Positions 1 through 8,047 of a stretch of DNA of 64,000 nt are shown in pieces (position 1 is the stretch's first letter; each line of letters starts with the position of its first letter). The notes under the pieces were generated by a model, which had not been told where the DNA came from, searched no databases, and was given only the letters and a program-made list of their open reading frames with translations. This stretch comes from Dyella sp. SG609 (GTDB taxonomy: Bacteria; Pseudomonadota; Gammaproteobacteria; Xanthomonadales; Rhodanobacteraceae), in assembly GCF_012275375.1 (NCBI RefSeq), contig NZ_JAAZQJ010000012.1, positions 62,001-126,000 on the forward strand. The letters are read 5' to 3'. The position numbers were made by a program, and so were the translations under genes.

Positions 1-784
1 GCGAGGGCAGCACCAGCTCGCGGCTGGCGCGGCCGAGCGCGGCCGGCTGCTCGCTCCAGTGGATCAGCTCCATGGCGCCGGTGTGGTCCTCGACCAGGGC
101 GGTGCAGTGCTCCACCCAGTCGCCGTCGTTGAGGTACAGCACACCGCCCATGTCGCGCACGTGGCCGAAATGGATGTGGCCGCAGATATGCCCGTCGAAG
201 CCGCGCTCGCGCGCATCGGTGGCCACGCGTTCCTCGTAGGCGCGGATATAGGCCAGCGCCTTGCGGATATGCGACTTCACGATGATCGACAGCGGCAGGT
301 AGGGCAGCTCCAGCCGGCGCCGCATGGCATGCACGCGGCGGTTGGTCCAGCAGATGAAGCGGTGCATCACCTCGCCCAGGTGCAGCATCCAGGTGCGACC
401 GATCTGTTCCGGATCGAATTCGTCGCCGTGGCTGACCCGGTAGCGGCGCCCGTCGGCGCCTTCGTGCACGGCATCCAGCGCGATGCGCACGCCGCCGAAG
501 CTCTGCCCGGCCAGGCCGCGCAGCGGGGCGTCGTGGTTGCCGGGGATATAGATCACCTCGATCCCCCGCCGCGCCATGTCCAGCACTTCGGCCAGCACCG
601 CGCCGTGGTCGGCATGCCACCAGATGCGCTTCGAAAGCGCTTCCATGTCGATGATGTCGCCGACGAGATAAAGCTTCTCGCAGCGCAGCTTGCGCAGGAA
701 GTCGAGCAGGTAGGAAGCCTTGCAGTCAGGCGTGCCCAGATGCACGTCGGAGATGAAGGCGCTGCGGCAGTGGAAGGTCGCCAT
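1..784 (-). CDS. Metallophosphoesterase, UDP-2,3-diacylglucosamine diphosphatase-like (partial)
   Basis: Calcineurin-like phosphoesterase cut by the left edge; 261 codons are visible. The dimetal motifs are in order: SDVHLG (about residue 13), GDIID, GNHD, SHGDEFD and GHIHFG. The paired His/Asp pattern and an insert after SHGDEFD resemble the COG2908/LpxH-like group that hydrolyses UDP-2,3-diacylglucosamine in lipid A synthesis, but this long form may have another phosphoester substrate, so no symbol is given. The ATG at 784 follows a GGGAGAGA ribosome site. It is transcribed in the same direction as the SGNH hydrolase and alaA upstream, about 100 nt away. The C-terminus is not visible. Confidence 0.82.
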   Translation of the reverse strand, partial: MATFHCRSAFISDVHLGTPDCKASYLLDFLRKLRCEKLYLVGDIIDMEALSKRIWWHADHGAVLAEVLDMARRGIEVIYIPGNHDAPLRGLAGQSFGGVRIALDAVHEGADGRRYRVSHGDEFDPEQIGRTWMLHLGEVMHRFICWTNRRVHAMRRRLELPYLPLSIIVKSHIRKALAYIRAYEERVATDARERGFDGHICGHIHFGHVRDMGGVLYLNDGDWVEHCTALVEDHTGAMELIHWSEQPAALGRASRELVLPS

Positions 785-885
785 GGCTGTCTCTCCCGGT
801 GGTATCCGGGAGCTCAGTCTGCGCGGGGCAGGTCACCGGCTCGTGGCGGCGCGGTTGCAGCTTTGTTGCGATGCGAAAGGCGTGC

Positions 886-1482
886 TCAGGCCAGCAGGGC
901 GCGCGCGGCCGGCAGCGCGGCTTCGGCCCATAGCGCGTATTGCGCGGCGGAGGGATGCAGGCCGTCGTCGGCGAGCAGGGCGGGGAAGTCGCGCGAGATC
1001 GGCGCGATGTCCACGAAGGCCGCGCCCATGGAGCGGGTTTCCGCGACGGCGACGGCGTTGAAGGCGTCCAGCTCCGCAGCGATGCGCGCGGTGTCGCGGC
1101 CGCTGTCGCGGGCGAACGGGGTGACGCCCCAGTCCGGAATCGACAGCACCAGCACGTGGCCGGGGCGGCCGCCGGCCAGCGCGATCGCGCGTTCCAGCAG
1201 GCGGCGGAATTCACCTCGGTACGCGTCGGCGGAACGGCCGCGGTATTGGTTGTTGACGCCGATCAGCAGGCTGGCCAGGTCGTATGGCGGCGCGAACGCG
1301 GCGGTGTCCATCGCCGCCGAGAGTTCGTCGGTGGTCCAGCCGGTGGTGGCGAGGATGATGGGGTCCGCCAGCGCCACGCCCTGCGCGCGCAGGGCGGCGG
1401 CCAGGCGCATCGGCCAGCGGCCCTCGGCGGGCACGCCTTCGCCGATGGTGTAGGAATCGCCGAGCGCGAGATAGCTGAGCAT
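886..1482 (-). CDS. SGNH/GDSL-family hydrolase
   Basis: Protein of 198 residues with no signal peptide, so probably cytoplasmic. The SGNH blocks are visible: GDSYTIGEG at residues 8-16 (nucleophile Ser in GDSY), GVNNQYRG (block III, with Asn where many members have GxND) and DGLHPS near the C-terminus (catalytic Asp and His). Such enzymes hydrolyse esters or thioesters of small acyl groups; the substrate cannot be read from sequence. The gene starts 7 nt after the alaA stop and is almost certainly cotranscribed with it. The length is usual for single-domain SGNH enzymes. Confidence 0.85.
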   Translation of the reverse strand: MLSYLALGDSYTIGEGVPAEGRWPMRLAAALRAQGVALADPIILATTGWTTDELSAAMDTAAFAPPYDLASLLIGVNNQYRGRSADAYRGEFRRLLERAIALAGGRPGHVLVLSIPDWGVTPFARDSGRDTARIAAELDAFNAVAVAETRSMGAAFVDIAPISRDFPALLADDGLHPSAAQYALWAEAALPAARALLA

Positions 1483-1489
1483 GCGGCGG

Positions 1490-2728
1490 TCAGGCGACCG
1501 CGCGCGTCTGCTGTCCCTCGGCCATGCGCGCGAGCACGCGCTCGATGCGCACGAACACCTCGCGCAGCTGTTCCGGCGGCGGCAGCAGGGTCAGGCGCAG
1601 ATGGCGGCTGGCCGGCACGTTGAAGCTGCTGCCCGGCACCACCAGCACGGATTCTTCTTCCAGCAGGCGCAGGGCGAAGGCATTGTCGTCGAAATGCGGC
1701 ACGCGGTCGGCGCGCACGCGCGGGAACGCGTACAGCGCGCCGCCGGGGGCGACCAGGTCGAGGAATTCGCTCTGCGCCACGCCTTCCAGGATCATCCGCC
1801 GCGCCTCGTGCAGCCGCCCGCCGGGCGAAGTGAGCGCGCCGATGGTCGGCTTGCTCTCCAGCGCCGGGCGCACCGCCCATTGCGCGGTGACGTTCGCGCA
1901 CAGGCGCAGCGCGGCCAGCAGCTGCAGGGCGTCGCGGTAGTCGTGGGTGCGCGACGGGTCGCCGGAAAGGCTCATCCAGCCCACCCGGTAGCCGCAGGCG
2001 CGGTGCACCTTGCTCAAGCCCCCGAAACTGACGCAGGGCACGTCGCCGGCCACCCGGGCGAGCGGCTCGAACTGCGCGCCGTCGTAGAGGATCTCGTCGT
2101 AGATCTCGTCGGTGAGCAGCAGCAGGTGATGGCGCTCGGCGATGCGCACGATGCGCTCCAGCAGCTCGCGCGGATACACGGCGCCGGTGGGGTTGTTCGG
2201 ATTGATCAGCACGATCGCGCGGGTGCGCGCGGTGACTAGGGCCTCGATTTCGTCCGGATCGGGCAGGTGGCCGTTCTCGGCCAGGCAGCGGTAATAGCGC
2301 GGCTGGCCGTCGTTGAGGATGGTGGCGGCGCTCCACAGCGGATAGTCCGGGCTGGGCAGCAGCACTTCGTCGCCCGGCTGCAGCAGGGCGCGCAGGCTCA
2401 GGTCGATCAGTTCGCTGACGCCGTTGCCGACGAACACGCGCTCCACTTCCACGCCGCGCGCGCCGCGGGCGCGCTGCTGGGCGGCGATGGTCTCGCGGGC
2501 TTCTTCCAGGCCCTGCTCGTGGCCATAGGCTTCGCTGTCGCGCAGGTGGGCGGCGATGGCTTCGCGCAGGTGGGGCGGGGTTTCGAAGCCGTAGCGGCCC
2601 GGGTTGCCGATATTGAGCTTGATGATCGGCAGGCCGGCGGCCTCCAGTTCACGCGAACGACGGGTAAGGGCGCCGCGGATTTCGTAGCGCACTTCAGCCA
2701 GGTGCGCACTGGGTTTGATCGGGGCCAA
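1490..2728 (-). CDS. alaA: Glutamate-pyruvate aminotransferase (AlaA-type, PLP-dependent)
   Basis: Protein of 412 residues, fold-type I class I/II aminotransferase making alanine from pyruvate and glutamate. It follows E. coli AlaA along its length: an early KLNIGNP motif, GNGVSELI, PSPDYPLW, INPNNPTGAVY, LTDEIYDEI, and the PLP lysine in FGGLSKVHRACGYRVGW. The start codon is TTG at 2728, preceded by an AAGGA site; no in-frame ATG lies near the conserved N-terminus (MAPIKPSAHL against MSPIEKSSKL in E. coli). It heads a minus-strand unit with the SGNH hydrolase and is divergent from rsgA across 139 bp. Confidence 0.88.
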   Translation of the reverse strand: MAPIKPSAHLAEVRYEIRGALTRRSRELEAAGLPIIKLNIGNPGRYGFETPPHLREAIAAHLRDSEAYGHEQGLEEARETIAAQQRARGARGVEVERVFVGNGVSELIDLSLRALLQPGDEVLLPSPDYPLWSAATILNDGQPRYYRCLAENGHLPDPDEIEALVTARTRAIVLINPNNPTGAVYPRELLERIVRIAERHHLLLLTDEIYDEILYDGAQFEPLARVAGDVPCVSFGGLSKVHRACGYRVGWMSLSGDPSRTHDYRDALQLLAALRLCANVTAQWAVRPALESKPTIGALTSPGGRLHEARRMILEGVAQSEFLDLVAPGGALYAFPRVRADRVPHFDDNAFALRLLEEESVLVVPGSSFNVPASRHLRLTLLPPPEQLREVFVRIERVLARMAEGQQTRAVA

Positions 2729-2830
2729 CGTCTTGGATCCTTCGAGTGCTCAGCGCTGTGCGGCGCTTTTGGGGGTGCTTCCGCATGCTAGCAGCGGCCG
2801 CGAGGCCGTGCGAGGCGTGCGCTGGCCCGA

Positions 2831-2859
2831 TTCCGGGCGACGTGCGGGCAGGGCATAAT
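2831..2859 (+). promoter_or_regulatory. Predicted sigma-70 promoter of rsgA, possibly giving a leaderless transcript
   Basis: TTCCGG at 2831-2836 and CATAAT at 2854-2859 are separated by 17 bp. Transcription would start about 2866, within 2 nt of the rsgA ATG at 2868, and no Shine-Dalgarno sequence lies upstream of that ATG. The -10 box is good and the -35 box is weak. Confidence 0.4.
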
Positions 2860-2867
2860 CGCCCCTC

Positions 2868-3920
2868 ATGACTCAGGCCGAGACCATCGAACGTCTGCGC
2901 AGCGTCGGCTGGCGCGGCGATGCCCTCCCGGAAGGCAATCTCCGGCTGGCCCGGGTGGTGGCGCAGCACCGCGCCGGCTACGAGCTGCACGATGGTGCCT
3001 CATTGTTCGGGGCGCAGCCTGCCGGACATTTCCTGAAACGCGGCCTGGATCCCGCCGAACGCCCGTCGGTGGGCGATTTCGTCGAGCTGGAACCGGGCAG
3101 CCCGCCGCATATCGTCAAGGTGCTGCCGCGCCGCACCGTGCTGTCGCGCGCCGCGGCCGGGGAGCGCTACGAGCGGCAGATCATCGCCACCAATATCGAC
3201 TACGTGCTGGTGCTGACCGGCCTGGACGGCGACTTCAACCCCGCGCGCATCGAGCGCTATCTGTCGCTGACCGAGGATTCCGGTGCCCAGCCGGTGGTGC
3301 TGCTGAGCAAGCTGGATATCCGCGAGGACGCCGAGGCCCTGGTCGCCAACCTGCGCGCGCGCCTGCCCGCCGGCACGCCGATCCACGCGGTCAACGGCAA
3401 GGACCCGGCCAGCGCGGCCGAGCTGGCGCGCTACCTGCAGCCGGGCGACAGCGCGGTGCTGGTCGGTTCCTCCGGCGCGGGCAAATCCACCCTCACCAAC
3501 ACCTTGCTGGGCAGGGAGCGCATGGCCACCGGCGAAGTGCGCTCGCACGACAGCCGCGGCCGCCACACCACCACGCACCGCGCCCTGCTGCAGCTGCCCA
3601 GCGGCGGTTGCCTGATCGACACGCCCGGCATGCGCGAGCTGAAGCTCACCGGCGAGGAAAACCTCGACCTGTTCGCCGACATCGACGCCCTGGCCGAACG
3701 CTGCCGCTTCGCCGACTGCGGCCACGGCAGCGAACCGGGCTGCGCGGTGCAGGCGGCGCTGGACAACGGCGACCTCTCCGCCGAGCGCTGGCGCAATTAC
3801 CTCAAGCTGCGCGACGAGCGCGAAGAACAGGCCGCCACGCTGGAGGCGCGCCTGCGCCGGCAGCGCGGCGGACGTCCGCCGACCAAGCCGCACGGGCATC
3901 GCGGACGCGACAAAGAATGA
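2868..3920 (+). CDS. rsgA: Ribosome small subunit-dependent GTPase A
   Basis: Circularly permuted GTPase of 350 residues, the usual length, that acts in late maturation of the 30S subunit. An N-terminal OB-like part (about 30-105) precedes a GTPase core in permuted order: G4 LLSKLD near 148, P-loop GSSGAGKST near 200, G3 DTPGM near 251. A C-terminal zinc knuckle follows (CRFADCGH...GC near 278-294). The C-terminal tail is basic. It sits 25 nt before the QEGLA-motif gene and probably shares its transcript. There is no ribosome site before the ATG; see the promoter entry for the leaderless possibility. Confidence 0.95.
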   Translation: MTQAETIERLRSVGWRGDALPEGNLRLARVVAQHRAGYELHDGASLFGAQPAGHFLKRGLDPAERPSVGDFVELEPGSPPHIVKVLPRRTVLSRAAAGERYERQIIATNIDYVLVLTGLDGDFNPARIERYLSLTEDSGAQPVVLLSKLDIREDAEALVANLRARLPAGTPIHAVNGKDPASAAELARYLQPGDSAVLVGSSGAGKSTLTNTLLGRERMATGEVRSHDSRGRHTTTHRALLQLPSGGCLIDTPGMRELKLTGEENLDLFADIDALAERCRFADCGHGSEPGCAVQAALDNGDLSAERWRNYLKLRDEREEQAATLEARLRRQRGGRPPTKPHGHRGRDKE

Positions 3921-3945
3921 AGTACCCCCGGGTCAGGAGCCAGCC

Positions 3946-5220
3946 ATGAACGCCGTCACCGCCACGCTCACGCCCACCCTGCAACGTTACGCCGAGCTGG
4001 ATCAGCGCCTGCTGGCGGCGGTGAAGGCCATCCGCATCCTGCCCACCGTGGCCTGGCCGGCCACTTTGGAAAACCGCCTGATCGCCGCCTTCACCAAGGG
4101 CGATTTCAGCCTGCCGCAGGTCGACTACCCGCGCCCGGACCTGTCCGAGGCGCGCGCCGAGCTGGCCAGGATCGAACGCGAGGCCGGCCACGACGACCCG
4201 ATGGGCGAATACCTGTGCCGCACCGCCGAGTCCTGGCGCATCGCCGCGGAAATGCTCGAGGCGGTGGGCACGGCCGGCTTCACCGCGCCGTCGATCGTGC
4301 TGTACGGCCGCCCGGGCGACCCGATCCCCGGCAGCGACCGCAGCAACCTCGATGCGGCGCGCTACTTCGTGGAGCTGTCGGACGAACTGGGCTCGGACCT
4401 GCCCGGCGACGACGACAGCGCCACCATGCAGGCCGACGTGCTGCGCGCCGACCTGGCCGCCACGCTGGACCGGTTCTTCGGCGAAGGCGTCATCAACGTC
4501 GAGGTCGACGACGAACTCACCGCCAAGGCCGCGGCCGGCGCCACCCGCATCCGCCTGCGCGGCGGCACGCGCTTCAGCGAGTACGACCGCCACCAGCTGC
4601 TGGCCCACGAGGCCTACGTGCATTCGCTGACCGCGCTCAACGGCCGCGCCCAGCCGGTGCTGGCCTCGCTGGCGCGCACCTCGCCGCGTGTGACGGCCAC
4701 GCAGGAAGGGCTGGCGGTGTTCGCCGAGCTGATGTCCGGCGCGATCGACATCGCGCGGCTCAAGCGCATCAGCCTGCGCATCCTGGCCATCGACATGGCG
4801 CTCAACGGCGCCGACTTCGTCGAGGTCTACAAGTATTTTTCCGACTGCGGGCAGAACCCGTTCGACAGCTTCCACTCGGCCCAGCGCGTGTTCCGCGGCG
4901 TGCCGCTGGACGGCGGCTCGGCCTTCGCCAAGGACAACGTGTACCTGAGCGGCCTGCTCACCGTGCACACCTTCTTCCGCTGGGCGCTCAAGCAGCGCCG
5001 CATGGACATGCTGCGCCACCTGTTCGCCGGCAAGCTGGCGCTGCACGACGTGCTGAGCCTGCAGCCGCATTTCGAATCCGGCGCGATCGTGCCGCCGCGC
5101 TGGCTGCCGCCATGGATGCAGCACGTGCACGGCCTGGCCGGCAAGCTGGCGTTCTCGCTGTTCGTCAACCGCATCCATATGGGACGGGTGCAGGCCGAGA
5201 GCCTGTCATTGAGCCTCTAA
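3946..5220 (+). CDS. DUF1704 QEGLA-motif protein, MATCAP-like metallopeptidase family
   Basis: Protein of 424 residues containing the family signature QEGLA at about residue 253 and an upstream HEAYVH (about 220), which matches the HExxxH zinc site of the DUF1704/MATCAP family. Eukaryotic members remove the C-terminal tyrosine of tubulin; bacterial members are often labelled flavohemoglobin expression-modulating proteins and their substrate is not established. No signal peptide or membrane span is seen. It follows rsgA by 25 nt with its own AGGAG site, suggesting an operon. The conserved His and Glu residues suggest an active peptidase rather than a degenerate copy. Confidence 0.82.
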   Translation: MNAVTATLTPTLQRYAELDQRLLAAVKAIRILPTVAWPATLENRLIAAFTKGDFSLPQVDYPRPDLSEARAELARIEREAGHDDPMGEYLCRTAESWRIAAEMLEAVGTAGFTAPSIVLYGRPGDPIPGSDRSNLDAARYFVELSDELGSDLPGDDDSATMQADVLRADLAATLDRFFGEGVINVEVDDELTAKAAAGATRIRLRGGTRFSEYDRHQLLAHEAYVHSLTALNGRAQPVLASLARTSPRVTATQEGLAVFAELMSGAIDIARLKRISLRILAIDMALNGADFVEVYKYFSDCGQNPFDSFHSAQRVFRGVPLDGGSAFAKDNVYLSGLLTVHTFFRWALKQRRMDMLRHLFAGKLALHDVLSLQPHFESGAIVPPRWLPPWMQHVHGLAGKLAFSLFVNRIHMGRVQAESLSLSL

Positions 5221-5311
5221 CACATTCGGGCTAAGCGTCCGCCACGCGCCATGCGGCGTGGCTTAATGCCGCACATCCGCGCTCGCCATACGCGTACGTT
5301 CTTGCGCATTG

Positions 5312-5326
5312 CGCAAGGGAATCGCA
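5312..5326. promoter_or_regulatory. Perfect palindrome upstream of maeB, candidate operator
   Basis: TTGCGCATTGCGCAA is a 6+3+6 bp palindrome about 80 bp before the maeB ATG, in an intergenic region of 185 bp. Its size and position fit a dimeric regulator site. A degenerate -10-like TAACAT lies downstream near 5338. No regulator can be named from the sequence alone. Confidence 0.3.
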
Positions 5327-5405
5327 CCGGCGCGGTGCTAACATCCCGCGATGTTGCCGCCAGCGGCACTCCTATCCCTCCGCATCTCCAGCGAATCGCG
5401 CACCC

Positions 5406-7691
5406 ATGGCACTCCCCGAAGAACTTCGACTCGCCGCCCTCGAATACCACCGCCTGCCGCGCCCCGGCAAAATCAAGGTTTCGGCCACCAAGGCCATGGT
5501 CACCCAGCGCGATCTGTCGCTGGCTTATTCGCCCGGTGTGGCCTACGCCTGCGAAGCCATCGTCGAGGACGCCAACGCCGCCAGCGAGATGACCGCGCGC
5601 GGCAACCTGGTGGCGGTGATCACCAACGGCACCGCGGTGCTGGGCCTGGGCGACATCGGCCCGCTGGCCGGCAAGCCGGTGATGGAAGGCAAGGGCGTGC
5701 TGTTCCAGAAGTTCGCGGGCATCGACGTGTTCGACATCGAGATCGACGAGCGCGACCCGGACAAGCTGGTCGACATCATCGCCAGCCTCGAGCCCACCTT
5801 CGGCGGCATCAACCTGGAAGACATCAAGGCGCCGGAGTGCTTCATCGTCGAGCGCAAGCTGCGCGAGCGGATGAAGATCCCGGTATTCCACGATGACCAG
5901 CACGGCACCGCGATTATCGTGGGCGCCGCCGTGCTCAACGCGCTGGAAGTGGTGGGCAAGAAGATCGAGGACGTGAAGCTGGCCACCGCCGGCGCCGGCG
6001 CGGCCGGCATCGCCTGCCTGGACATGCTGGTGGCGCTGGGCCTCAAGCCTGAGCACATCCTGGCCTACGACCGCGAAGGCGTGCTGTACACCGGCCGCGA
6101 CCAGATGGACCCGGACAAGCAGCGCTATGCGCGCGACACCAAGGCGCGCACCCTGGCCGAGATCGTCGACGGCGCGGACATCTTCCTGGGCCTGTCCGCC
6201 GGCGGCGTGCTCAAGCCCGAGATGGTCGCCACCATGGCGCGCCAGCCGATCATCCTGGCGCTGGCCAATCCGAATCCCGAGATCCTGCCGGAGGACGCCA
6301 AGCGCGTGCGGCCGGACTGCATCATCGCGACGGGCCGTTCGGACTATCCGAACCAGGTCAACAACGCGCTGTGCTTCCCCTATATCTTCCGCGGCGCGCT
6401 GGACGTCGGCGCCACCGGCATCAACGAGGCGATGAAGACCGCCTGCGTGCGCGCCATCGCCGAGCTGGCCCGCATGGAAGCCGGCGACCTGGCCAGCGCC
6501 TACGGCGGCGACGTGCCGACCTTCGGCGAGGAATACCTGATCCCGCGCCCGTTCGACCCGCGCCTGCTGGTGATGCTGGCGCCGGCGGTGGCGCAGGCGG
6601 CGATGGATTCGGGCGTGGCCACGCGTCCCATCACCGACATGGACGCCTACAAGGAAAAGCTCGGCCAGTTCATCTACCGCACCGGCCTGCTGATGAAGCC
6701 GGTGTACGAGCGCGCCCGCGCCGACCGCCAGCGCGTGGTCTATGCCGAGGGCGAAGAGGAAACCGTGCTGCGCGCCGTGCAGACGGTGATCGACGAGCGC
6801 CTGGCCTTCCCGATCCTGATCGGCCGCCCCAGCGTGATCGAGACGCGCATCCAGCGCCTCGGCCTGCGCATGAAGGCCGGCGTCGATTTCGAGCTGACCA
6901 ATATCGACGACGATCCGCGCTTCAACGAGTACTGGCAGCAGTACCACGCGCTCACCGAACGCCGCGGCGTGTCGCCGGCGGCGGCCAAGAACCTGCTGCG
7001 CTCGCGGCCCACGCTCATCGCCGCGCTGATGGTCGAGCGCGGCGAGGCGGACGCGATGATCTGCGGCCTGGTCGGGCGCTTCCACAAGAAGCTCGGCTAC
7101 CTGCGCAGCGTGTTCGGGCTGGACCCGGGCGTGCAGTGCACCTCGGCCATGACCGGCGTGATCAACGACCAGGGCGCCTGGTTCTTCCTGGACACCCACG
7201 TGCAGGTCGACCCCACCGCCGAACAGATCGCCGAGGCCACCCTGCAGGCCAGCTACCGCCTGAAGCTGTTCGGCATCGAGCCGAAGGTGGCGCTGCTGTC
7301 GCATTCCAACTACGGCAGCCACGACAACCCCAGCGCGGCGAAGATGCGCAAGGTCTACGAGCTGCTGAAGTCGCGCCTGCCGAAGCTGGAGATGGACGGC
7401 GAGATGCAGGCCGACACCGCCTGGGACGAGGGCCTGCGCACGCGCATGTTCCCCAACACCACGCTGACCGGCCGCGCCAACCTGTTCGTGATGCCGAACC
7501 TGGACGCCGCCAACATCACCTACAACATGGTGCGGGTGATGACCGACGGCGTGGCGATCGGCCCGATCCTGATGGGTGTGGACAAGCCGGCGCACATCCT
7601 GACCCCAGCCTCGACGCCGCGCCGGGTGGTCAATATGACGGCGATTGCGGCGGTGGATGCGCAGATCCGGGCGCAGCAGAAGAGCCGCTGA
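5406..7691 (+). CDS. maeB: NADP-dependent malic enzyme with C-terminal phosphotransacetylase-like domain
   Basis: Protein of 761 residues, the standard length for MaeB-type malic enzyme, which decarboxylates malate to pyruvate with NADPH formation. The malic N-domain (about 1-165) carries SLAYSPGVA and the metal-binding FHDDQHGTA. The NAD(P)-binding domain carries the GAGAAG nucleotide loop near 200. The last 330 residues form a phosphotransacetylase-like domain, which in MaeB proteins is generally thought to be regulatory (acetyl-CoA binding). The gene precedes aceE in the same direction, so malate-derived pyruvate can pass to pyruvate dehydrogenase, but a terminator separates the two. Confidence 0.94.
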   Translation: MALPEELRLAALEYHRLPRPGKIKVSATKAMVTQRDLSLAYSPGVAYACEAIVEDANAASEMTARGNLVAVITNGTAVLGLGDIGPLAGKPVMEGKGVLFQKFAGIDVFDIEIDERDPDKLVDIIASLEPTFGGINLEDIKAPECFIVERKLRERMKIPVFHDDQHGTAIIVGAAVLNALEVVGKKIEDVKLATAGAGAAGIACLDMLVALGLKPEHILAYDREGVLYTGRDQMDPDKQRYARDTKARTLAEIVDGADIFLGLSAGGVLKPEMVATMARQPIILALANPNPEILPEDAKRVRPDCIIATGRSDYPNQVNNALCFPYIFRGALDVGATGINEAMKTACVRAIAELARMEAGDLASAYGGDVPTFGEEYLIPRPFDPRLLVMLAPAVAQAAMDSGVATRPITDMDAYKEKLGQFIYRTGLLMKPVYERARADRQRVVYAEGEEETVLRAVQTVIDERLAFPILIGRPSVIETRIQRLGLRMKAGVDFELTNIDDDPRFNEYWQQYHALTERRGVSPAAAKNLLRSRPTLIAALMVERGEADAMICGLVGRFHKKLGYLRSVFGLDPGVQCTSAMTGVINDQGAWFFLDTHVQVDPTAEQIAEATLQASYRLKLFGIEPKVALLSHSNYGSHDNPSAAKMRKVYELLKSRLPKLEMDGEMQADTAWDEGLRTRMFPNTTLTGRANLFVMPNLDAANITYNMVRVMTDGVAIGPILMGVDKPAHILTPASTPRRVVNMTAIAAVDAQIRAQQKSR

Positions 7692-7700
7692 TGCTGTGAG

Positions 7701-7838
7701 CCCCTCTCCCCGTTTACCAATTTGTGCACGGGGAGAGGGGTTGGGGTGAGGGTACGGCCGGAGCGCAAGAGTGAGGTGCACCGCTCCGGCCGAACCCTCA
7801 TCCGGCTGCCGCCACCTTCTCCCAGAGGGAGAAGGGTT
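7701..7838. repeat. Intergenic inverted-pair palindromic repeat, family B copy 1
   Basis: CCCCTCTCCCCG ... GGGGAGAGGGGTTGGGG opens the element. A reversed, diverged copy (AACCCTCATCC ... TTCTCCCAGAGGGAGAA) closes it, so the whole can fold as two hairpins on a long stem. A second copy lies at 30804-30957. It is REP-like in size and position between genes; there is no coding content. Confidence 0.7.
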
Positions 7839-7858
7839 CCAGCTTCAAGGTTTATCGA

Positions 7859-7888
7859 GAACCGGCGCTCACCACGCCGGTTCTTTTT
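7859..7888 (+). terminator. Rho-independent terminator after maeB
   Basis: GAACCGGCG and CGCCGGTTC form a perfect 9-bp stem with a 7-nt loop, followed by TTTTT. It separates maeB from the aceE promoter region. Confidence 0.8.
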
Positions 7889-7943
7889 GCCATTTCTAAA
7901 TAAGCCCCAGCCCCCATGCGGCCCCGTATCGACCCCCGTCGAA

Positions 7944-7973
7944 TTGGCGGCCCGACCCCGCCGGAGCTAAACT
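7944..7973 (+). promoter_or_regulatory. Predicted promoter of aceE
   Basis: TTGGCG (7944-7949), an 18-bp spacer and TAAACT (7968-7973) lie downstream of the maeB terminator and would give a leader of about 65 nt before the aceE ATG. The stretch 7889-8047 otherwise holds no gene. This is pattern matching only. Confidence 0.35.
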
Positions 7974-8047
7974 CGGACGGTTCCCGCATCCCCGATGCAC
8001 CACCTGCAGCCGCGCCGGTTCCCGGCGTCGCGGAGAGAAGACTCCCC

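Noticed and set aside
59-1453. Long plus-strand open frame opposite the phosphoesterase and SGNH genes
   Set aside because: It is antisense to two clear genes, rich in Arg/Ala/His with no domain; at this G+C, long stop-free shadow frames are expected.
5217-7781. 854-codon minus-strand open frame
   Set aside because: Entirely antisense to maeB, His/Val/Gln-rich translation typical of a complementary-strand artefact.
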